This document shows positions 6,299-8,675 of a DNA stretch of 8,675 nt, piece by piece. The stretch covers positions 1 to 8,675 of the forward strand of contig DCZC01000086.1 in assembly GCA_002331565.1 (NCBI GenBank). Direction: 5' to 3'. The position numbers and the translations under genes were made by a program. The notes beneath the pieces are model-generated. The model was not told the origin of the DNA and made no database searches. It was given only the letters and a program-made list of their open reading frames with translations. This DNA is from Gemmatimonas sp. UBA2094. Its GTDB lineage: Bacteria > Gemmatimonadota > Gemmatimonadetes > Gemmatimonadales > Gemmatimonadaceae. Position 1 is the first letter of the stretch. Every line of letters begins with the position of its first letter.

Positions 6299-7093
6299 AT
6301 GAACACGGTGCGCACCACGAAGGAATGGCTCACGGTCGGCACGCCGCCGGCACCGAAGCAACGCTCACTCTGGGTACGCGTTCTGGTGGGGCTCACGTCG
6401 GCCACGGCGCTGGTGGGCACCGCCGCGCTGGTCGCCGCCGCCGCCATCGTCCCTCCCATCGGTGCGCGCAAGCTGGCGCGCGATGCGGCCTTGAACGAGG
6501 TGGCATCCATGATGCGGCCGGGTGAGCGCGTAGTCACGCAGGCCTTCGCGTCACAACGCCGGTGGACCGACATGTGGCGCGAATCGTTCGGGGTGGTGGT
6601 GGCCACCGACCAGCGCCTGCTGTACGTGGGCGCGCCACCCACGCCGCTCCTGAGACCGCGGGATGATGGGCCGCTCGCGCTGCTCGTGGAGAGCTATCCC
6701 TACGATGCGGCGTTCACGCTCGAACCGCGCGCGGTACTTAGGGGGCGCAAGCGCGGCCTCGTGCTGCGCACACCCGGCGCGACGGTGGACTTCATCGTGG
6801 ACGAGGCCTCGTGGGACGAGGCACAAGGCGTGGCCAGGGCCAGTGCGGCCGCACGCGGCGCCGCCACCCGCGAGTTCGAACAGGTCGACCGTTCGGTGCG
6901 CGAGGCCCCGCGCCGCGCGGAGGAATACGTGCCGCACGTCGTACGCCGGGGCGAAACGCTCACGGGGCTGGCGCGACGATATCGCACCAGCCCCGACGTC
7001 CTGCGACAGTTGAATCGCCTCGAAGATGACGGCATCGAGGTGGGGCAGCGGCTGCGTGTCCCAAAGGTTTTCGCGGCCGATACCCTGCCCTGA
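6299..7093 (+). CDS. Single-pass membrane protein with PH-like middle domain and C-terminal LysM domain
   Basis: This 264-aa protein has three parts. A short basic N-terminus leads into one transmembrane helix (about 26-54, rich in Val, Ala and Leu). The middle region (about 66-180) contains RPGERVV (73-79) and GVVVATDQRLLYVG (98-111), which resemble bacterial PH-type domains where a beta strand reads 'vvlTdqRLly'; this is similarity by eye only. The C-terminus (211-256) is a clear LysM domain: YVPHVVRRGETLTGLARRYR, then SPDVLRQLNRL and GQRLRVP. LysM binds N-acetylglucosamine-containing glycans, so an N-in topology placing LysM in the periplasm against peptidoglycan is likely. There is no recognisable enzymatic domain, so a structural, scaffolding or envelope-sensing role is more likely than hydrolysis. 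It is divergent from the catabolic run and converges on the deoxyhypusine-synthase-like gene. ATG 6299 has no Shine-Dalgarno sequence. Confidence 0.85.
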   Translation: MNTVRTTKEWLTVGTPPAPKQRSLWVRVLVGLTSATALVGTAALVAAAAIVPPIGARKLARDAALNEVASMMRPGERVVTQAFASQRRWTDMWRESFGVVVATDQRLLYVGAPPTPLLRPRDDGPLALLVESYPYDAAFTLEPRAVLRGRKRGLVLRTPGATVDFIVDEASWDEAQGVARASAAARGAATREFEQVDRSVREAPRRAEEYVPHVVRRGETLTGLARRYRTSPDVLRQLNRLEDDGIEVGQRLRVPKVFAADTLP

Positions 7094-7099
7094 GCGCGC

Positions 7100-8086
7100 C
7101 TACTGGCCGAGGACGATGGCGAACACGAGCGGCGCCACGATGCTGGCGTCCGACTCGATGATGTACTTCGGCGTGTCGATGGCCAGCTTGCCCCACGTGA
7201 TCTTCTCGTTGGGCACGGCACCCGAGTACGAACCGTACGACGTGGTCGAGTCGCTGATCTGGCAGAAGTAGCCCCAGAGCGGCACCTCGGTGCGCTGCAG
7301 GTCCTGGTGCAGCATGGGCACCACGCAGATGGGGAAGTCACCCGCGATCCCGCCACCGATCTGGAAGAAGCCGATCGTACCGGTCTTCGTCATCTCGGTG
7401 TACAGATCGGCGAGGTACATCATGTATTCGATGCCGCTCTTCACGGTGTGGACATTCTTGATGTCCCCTTCCATGCAATGACCCGCATAGATGTTGCCGT
7501 TGGTGCTGTCCTCCCAGCCCGGCACGATGATCGGGATGTTCTTCTCGGCCGCGGCCACCATCCACGAGTCCTTCGGGTCGATCTGGTAGAACTCCCGCAG
7601 CTTCCCGCTGCGCAGGATGCGGTACATGAACTCGTGCGGGAAGTATCGCTCGCCCGCGCGGTCGGCCGACTGCCACTCCTCGAGCACCGCCTTCTCGATA
7701 CGACGGATCGCTTCGGCTTCGGGGATGCACGTGTCGGTCACGCGGTTGAAGTGCTGATCGAGCAGCTTCTGCTCGTCTTCGGGCGTGAGGTCGCGGTAGT
7801 TGGGCACGCGGGCGTAGTGATCGTGCGCGACGAGGTTGTAGATGTCCTCCTCGAGATTCGCGCCCGTGCACGTGATCATGTGCACCTTGTCCTGCCGGAT
7901 CATCTCGGCCAGTGAGATGCCCAACTCGGCGGTGCTCATCGCACCCGCGAGCGTCACCATCATCTTGCCACCGTGGTCGAGGTGGCGGATGTACGCGTCG
8001 GCCGCGTCGATCAACGCCGCGGCGTTGAAGTGGCGGTAGTTGTGCCGCAGAAACGCCGTGACCGGCGCGGAAGTGGACGAAGCCAT
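7100..8086 (-). CDS. Deoxyhypusine synthase family protein (bacterial homologue, possible homospermidine synthase)
   Basis: This 328-aa protein belongs to the deoxyhypusine synthase family, NAD-dependent enzymes that transfer the aminobutyl group of spermidine. Family landmarks are GGKMMVTLAGAMSTAELGIS (39-58), TCTGANLEED (72-81), VPGWEDSTNGNI (188-199), GGGIAGDFPI (244-253), QISDSTTSYGSYSGA (276-290) and ITWGK (296-300). K300 aligns with the catalytic lysine that carries the enzyme-aminobutyl intermediate. Bacteria lack the eIF5A acceptor of the eukaryotic enzyme, so the acceptor here is probably a small amine such as putrescine (giving homospermidine) or something unknown; that is inference. 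ATG 8086 is chosen because family similarity starts just after it; the 38-codon upstream extension looks non-coding. No Shine-Dalgarno sequence is visible. The stop lies 6 bases from that of the convergent LysM gene, leaving no room for a dedicated terminator. Confidence 0.9.
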   Translation of the reverse strand: MASSTSAPVTAFLRHNYRHFNAAALIDAADAYIRHLDHGGKMMVTLAGAMSTAELGISLAEMIRQDKVHMITCTGANLEEDIYNLVAHDHYARVPNYRDLTPEDEQKLLDQHFNRVTDTCIPEAEAIRRIEKAVLEEWQSADRAGERYFPHEFMYRILRSGKLREFYQIDPKDSWMVAAAEKNIPIIVPGWEDSTNGNIYAGHCMEGDIKNVHTVKSGIEYMMYLADLYTEMTKTGTIGFFQIGGGIAGDFPICVVPMLHQDLQRTEVPLWGYFCQISDSTTSYGSYSGAVPNEKITWGKLAIDTPKYIIESDASIVAPLVFAIVLGQ

Positions 8087-8260
8087 GGTTTGATCGGATG
8101 TGACGGTCAGGCACCACGCGCCCCCACCGTCCCTGCGGGACGATGCGGCGCCGCGGTGGAATCTAACCGGTTTGACGCGCCGGATCGGGACGGGGGCCAC
8201 CTCGCCAGCCTCGGGGCCGCCCGCCCGTCAGCCGCCCGGTCAGGCCCCGGTCGAGGCCGA
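8087..8260. other. 174-base intergenic region upstream of the deoxyhypusine-synthase-like gene
   Basis: This gap should hold the end of the LytTR transcript and the promoter of the downstream minus-strand gene. On the minus strand TTAGAT (8168-8163) could be a -10 element but has no fair -35 partner. TGACGGTCA (8101-8109), a short inverted repeat just upstream of the start, could be an operator half-site. A GC-rich inverted repeat lies at 8212-8249. No small gene is supported. Confidence 0.35.
8212..8249. repeat. Inverted repeat downstream of the LytTR gene
   Basis: CGGGGCC (8212-8218) and GGCCCCG (8243-8249) form a perfect 7-bp GC stem with a 24-base loop, beginning 11 bases past the LytTR stop. 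The loop holds two imperfect copies of GCCGCCCG...GTCA. No T run follows on the minus strand, so it is not a standard intrinsic terminator. It may still protect the RNA 3' end, or be chance in GC-rich DNA. Confidence 0.3.
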
Positions 8261-8675
8261 TCAGACGCCGACCTGCTTCTCCACGCGATCACGGTAATGG
8301 CGGCTCAGCCGCAGGCGCGTGCCATCTTCGAGAATCACCACGTAATCCCCCGAGAACCACTGCTGCATTTCGCGCACGCGATTGAGGTTTACGATCGTCG
8401 ACCGGTGAATGCGGGCGAACAGTCGCGGATCGAGGGTCTCATCGAGGTGCGAGATGCGCTCACGGATCGTGTGCGCCGTCTTGCCGACGTGCAGTCGGAC
8501 GTAGTTGCGGTCGGCTTCGATCCAGTCGATCTCCGTGGTCTTCACGAAAAACATGCGCCCATCCTGCTTCACCAGAATACGGCTCGCGTAGCTACCGCTG
8601 GCGGACGGTGTGCCGCTCCCGGGCGTCGCCGCCGCGGACGCCGCCGCCGTCACAGCGGTGGACGCCGCGTGCCCG
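8261..8675 (-). CDS. LytTR-type response regulator, C-terminal DNA-binding part (cut by the right edge)
   Basis: The frame is open from the right edge to TGA 8263-8261, giving about 137 visible residues. Nucleotides 8580-8270 encode a LytTR DNA-binding domain. It begins ILVKQDGRMFFVKTTEIDWI, continues with EADRNYVRLHVG, carries the hallmark FARIHRSTIVNLNRV (about 8416-8372), and ends with the strand DGTRLRLSRHYRDRV. The part before it is a Gly/Ala/Ser/Thr/Pro-rich linker of about 30 residues. This is typical of a protein whose N-terminal receiver domain lies beyond the edge, so the GTG at 8653 inside the linker is probably not the start. LytTR regulators are usually phosphorylated by a sensor kinase and bind paired promoter repeats as dimers. 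Partner and targets are not visible. It points toward the deoxyhypusine-synthase-like gene with a 174-base gap, so it may not be in the same operon. Confidence 0.88.
   Translation of the reverse strand, partial: GHAASTAVTAAASAAATPGSGTPSASGSYASRILVKQDGRMFFVKTTEIDWIEADRNYVRLHVGKTAHTIRERISHLDETLDPRLFARIHRSTIVNLNRVREMQQWFSGDYVVILEDGTRLRLSRHYRDRVEKQVGV

Noticed and set aside
8087..8200. N-terminal extension of the deoxyhypusine-synthase-like protein by 38 residues
   Set aside because: The extension is Arg/Gly-rich, of low complexity and unlike the family, whose similarity begins just after M at 8086.
8212..8249. Intrinsic terminator for the LytTR gene
   Set aside because: The 7-bp stem has a long 24-base loop and no T tract follows, so it is listed only as an inverted repeat.
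8651..8653. GTG as the start of a stand-alone 130-aa LytTR protein
   Set aside because: The frame continues upstream to the window edge without a stop, and the GTG falls inside an Ala/Ser/Pro linker, so the gene is more likely a truncated receiver-LytTR regulator.

Overview
The window is GC-rich, densely coded bacterial DNA. The gene set and protein style fit an aerobic, heterotrophic Gram-negative chromosome: a lipoprotein, a short-form homogentisate dioxygenase, a bacterial deoxyhypusine-synthase homologue, and a LytTR regulator with a Pro/Ala/Ser/Gly linker. They remind me most of Gemmatimonadota, but that assignment is inference from general resemblance. I see no mobile element, CRISPR array, tRNA or rRNA, and no non-coding stretch above about 175 bases.

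The left two thirds (1-6154, minus strand) read as one co-directional run, given in transcription order. First is a 106-aa protein of unknown function with a Cys/His-rich C-terminus. Next come acetoacetyl-CoA synthetase, 4-hydroxyphenylpyruvate dioxygenase (HPD), homogentisate 1,2-dioxygenase (HGD), a DapL-type PLP aminotransferase, and a lipoprotein cut by the left edge. Junctions are tight: an 11-base overlap, a 47-base gap, a 7-base gap, a 21-base gap and a GTGA overlap. The order suggests tyrosine catabolism: transamination to 4-hydroxyphenylpyruvate, oxidation to homogentisate, ring cleavage, and activation of the released acetoacetate to acetoacetyl-CoA. Maleylacetoacetate isomerase and fumarylacetoacetate hydrolase, which act between ring cleavage and acetoacetate release, are not in the window.

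A 144-base divergent intergenic region (6155-6298) separates this run from a plus-strand gene (6299-7093). That gene encodes a single-pass membrane protein with a possible bacterial PH-like middle domain and a C-terminal LysM domain. It converges, with only 6 bases between stops, on a minus-strand deoxyhypusine-synthase-family gene (7100-8086). After a 174-base gap the right edge holds the C-terminal part of a minus-strand LytTR DNA-binding regulator.

The points most worth following are the small Cys/His protein coupled to acetoacetyl-CoA synthetase, the DapL-type aminotransferase in a tyrosine operon, the PH-like/LysM membrane protein, and the bacterial deoxyhypusine-synthase homologue.
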